This document shows positions 13,172 through 19,165 of a stretch of DNA of 19,165 nucleotides, in pieces (the stretch's first letter is position 1; each line of letters starts with the position of its first letter). The notes under the pieces are model-generated. The model searched no databases and was not told the origin of the DNA. It was given only the letters and a program-made list of their open reading frames with translations. Position numbers and translations under genes: made by a program. The DNA is from an uncultured Rhodospirillales bacterium (GTDB lineage Bacteria; Pseudomonadota; Alphaproteobacteria; Acetobacterales; Acetobacteraceae), in assembly GCA_903904805.1 (NCBI GenBank), contig CAIVDX010000522.1:1-19165 (forward strand), in the 5' to 3' direction.

Positions 13172-13192
13172 TTGGTCAGCATGACTGACCAA
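13172..13192. promoter_or_regulatory. 8-5-8 inverted repeat upstream of gltD, operator-like
   Basis: TTGGTCAG at 13172-13179 and CTGACCAA at 13185-13192 are perfect inverted arms around CATGA. The site lies 140 bases before the gltD start in the 230-base gap after the NDUFA9-like gene. It resembles a dimeric regulator operator more than a terminator, since no T-tract follows. The regulator is unknown; it does not match an NtrC site. I see no confident -35/-10 pair in the rest of the gap. Confidence 0.45.
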
Positions 13193-13331
13193 TGAAGCGA
13201 TTTCCGACTCGCCTTATCCAAAAAGACACGCTATGAGGCATGCAAGATACCGGCCGGGCTCACCCCTGCCGGCATGAATCGTTGCCGGGGGCATGGTCAA
13301 ACACCTCCCCGCACGTCTGGAGGGTGCCACG

Positions 13332-14765
13332 ATGCCTGAGCGCATGCTGAAATTCGTCTCCGTGCCACAGCACGCCCCGGACAAGCGCGCCGTCACCGAA
13401 CGCGCCGTCGATTTCGATGAGATCTATGAGGATTTCTCGATCAAGGCCGCCGAGCTCCAGGCCAGCCGCTGCAGCCAGTGCGGCGTGCCTTTCTGCTCGA
13501 TCCATTGCCCACTGCACAACAATATTCCCGATTGGCTGAAGCTGACCGCGGAGGGCCGCCTCGAGGAGGCCTACGAAGTCAGCAGCGCCACCAACAATTT
13601 CCCCGAGATTTGCGGCCGTATCTGCCCGCAGGATCGTCTGTGCGAGGGCAATTGCGTCATTGAGAAGGGCTTCAACTCGGTCACCATCGGCGCCGTCGAG
13701 CGCTTCGTGACCGACACCGCCTTCGACAAGGGCTGGGTGAAGCCGCGCAAACCCAAGCGCGAGCGTGCCCAATCAGTGGGCATCATCGGCGCGGGCCCGG
13801 GTGGCCTGGCGGCTGCCGAACAGCTGCGCGCGCTCGGCTATCAGGTGCATGTCTATGACCGGTATGACCGCGTCGGCGGGCTGCTGATCTACGGCATCCC
13901 TGGCTTCAAGTTGGAGAAGGACATTGTTCTGCGCCGCTGGAAGCTGCTCGAAGAGGCCGGCATTGTGTTCCACATGGGCGTGGAAATCGGGCGCGACATC
14001 TCATTCGCTGACCTGCGCGAGAAGCACACCACGATCCTGATCGCCACCGGCGTCTACAAATCGCGTGACCTCGGCGGCCCCGGCGCAGGCCTGGCGGGTA
14101 TCATCCCCGCGCTCGACTTCCTGACCGCCGCCAACCGCACCGGTCTTGGCGACACGGTGGCGGCCTTCGCGTCCGGCGAGTTGAATGCGGCCGGCAAGAA
14201 AGTGGTGGTGATCGGCGGTGGCGACACCGCGATGGATTGCGTGCGCACGGCCGTGCGCCAGGGCGCGACCTCGGTGAAGTGCCTGTATCGGCGCGACAAG
14301 GCGAACATGCCCGGCTCGATGCGCGAGGTGAAGAACGCTGAAGAAGAAGGCGTGGAATTCATCTGGCTGTCGGCACCCGAGGCCTTCCGCGGTGACAAGG
14401 CGGTCACCGCCGTGCGCACCGTGAAAATGCGGCTGGGCATGCAGGACGCCACGGGGCGCCAGTCGGTCGAGCCGGTGCCGGGCAGCCATTTCGACATCGA
14501 CGCCGATATCGTCATCAAGGCCCTCGGCTTCGACCCTGAAGACCTGCCGAAGCTCTGGGGCGAGAGCGCGCTGCGTGTCAGCCGCTGGGGAACGATGAAG
14601 GTGGATCATCACACCTTCGAAACCGAGCTGCCCGGTGTCTACGCCGCGGGCGATATCGTCCGCGGCGCCTCGCTGGTGGTTTGGGCCATCCGCGACGGTC
14701 GCGACGCAGCCGCGGCGATGCACAAGGCCATGAGCGTAGGAGCCACCGCGGTCGCCGCGGAATGA
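13332..14765 (+). CDS. gltD: Glutamate synthase (NADPH) small subunit
   Basis: Beta subunit of GOGAT. It oxidises NADPH through FAD and passes electrons via [4Fe-4S] clusters to the large subunit for glutamate synthesis. The 477-aa product has N-terminal cysteine clusters (CSQCGVPFCSIHCPLHNN and CGRICPQDRLCEGNC, about residues 48-112). The FAD-binding GAGPGGLAAAEQL lies at about 155-167, the NADPH-binding GGGDTAMDC near 295, and a second FAD contact is in GVYAAGDIVRGASLVVWAI. The ATG at 13332 (MPERMLKFVSV) is preferred over one at 13293, because GGAGGG lies seven bases upstream and family members start here. It is followed by gltB after 118 bases; the small subunit comes first, the reverse of E. 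coli gltBD. Confidence 0.97.
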   Translation: MPERMLKFVSVPQHAPDKRAVTERAVDFDEIYEDFSIKAAELQASRCSQCGVPFCSIHCPLHNNIPDWLKLTAEGRLEEAYEVSSATNNFPEICGRICPQDRLCEGNCVIEKGFNSVTIGAVERFVTDTAFDKGWVKPRKPKRERAQSVGIIGAGPGGLAAAEQLRALGYQVHVYDRYDRVGGLLIYGIPGFKLEKDIVLRRWKLLEEAGIVFHMGVEIGRDISFADLREKHTTILIATGVYKSRDLGGPGAGLAGIIPALDFLTAANRTGLGDTVAAFASGELNAAGKKVVVIGGGDTAMDCVRTAVRQGATSVKCLYRRDKANMPGSMREVKNAEEEGVEFIWLSAPEAFRGDKAVTAVRTVKMRLGMQDATGRQSVEPVPGSHFDIDADIVIKALGFDPEDLPKLWGESALRVSRWGTMKVDHHTFETELPGVYAAGDIVRGASLVVWAIRDGRDAAAAMHKAMSVGATAVAAE

Positions 14766-14786
14766 AAAACTAACAATGGTCGTTTC

Positions 14787-14821
14787 GTTCTTTCTTGACC
14801 GAAAGAACCAAACAGCTTTTG
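14787..14821. repeat. Dispersed palindromic repeat, copy B
   Basis: GTTCTTTC at 14787-14794 and GAAAGAAC at 14801-14808 are perfect arms around TTGACC, followed by CAAACAGCTTTTG. It matches copy A (11131-11165) at 31 of 35 positions; the differences are AA to CC in the loop and two bases in the tail. The loop change shortens the stem but leaves the outer eight pairs intact. It lies between gltD and gltB, where it could shape their relative expression. Confidence 0.6.
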
Positions 14822-14883
14822 GAATTTTGGTGCGTACAAAACCGACGATCTCAGCCTCGCGGGGCGAGACCTGGAGAATGCCG

Positions 14884-19165
<4,282 letters not shown>

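Overview
The window is high-GC, densely packed bacterial chromosome. Its gene content points to an alphaproteobacterium, most likely in the Rhodospirillales and perhaps the Acetobacteraceae. The evidence is a KdsD/Lpt lipopolysaccharide block joined to rpoN-hpf, an Hsp20 gene paired with a DUF1150 gene, a short RNase D without an HRDC domain, an NDUFA9-like SDR protein, and a glutamate synthase pair in the order gltD-gltB. The taxonomic call is inference, because no rRNA gene is present. I see no CRISPR array, prophage, insertion sequence or transposase.

Layout. (1) 1-2059, plus strand: an FMN-dependent alpha-hydroxy-acid dehydrogenase overlapping an amidohydrolase-2 family lactonase-like hydrolase, probably a small catabolic operon. 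(2) 2064-4256, minus strand: def, fmt and a Crp/Fnr regulator, reading leftward as a tight operon. (3) 4257-5192: a divergent control region, then a small heat-shock protein and a DUF1150 gene on the plus strand. The heat-shock leader can fold into a ROSE-like RNA thermometer. A perfect 11-bp hairpin separates this unit from the convergent hpf. (4) 5254-11025, minus strand: kdsD, lptC, lptA, lptB, rpoN and hpf, in transcription order. The first part makes the Kdo precursor and exports lipopolysaccharide; the last two genes are sigma-54 and the ribosome hibernation factor. (5) 11213-11996, minus strand: tRNA-Leu(CAG) with a plausible promoter, followed by rnd. (6) 12145-13101, plus strand: an NDUFA9-like NAD(P)-binding protein. 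(7) 13332-19165, plus strand: gltD and then gltB, which runs off the window end. Together these encode NADPH-dependent glutamate synthase.

The most striking observation is that kdsD carries an in-frame TAA codon exactly where the conserved TDGDLRR motif should have its Asp. The reading frame then continues with a perfectly good second CBS domain to the expected family length. All four catalytic residues lie upstream of the stop, and the downstream piece has its own ATG and is ATGA-coupled to lptC. The locus may therefore work as a split protein, be read through, or contain a recent mutation or sequence error. Other items worth a second look are the ROSE-like thermometer, a two-copy palindromic dispersed repeat (near 11131 and 14787), and an 8-5-8 inverted repeat upstream of gltD that looks like an operator.
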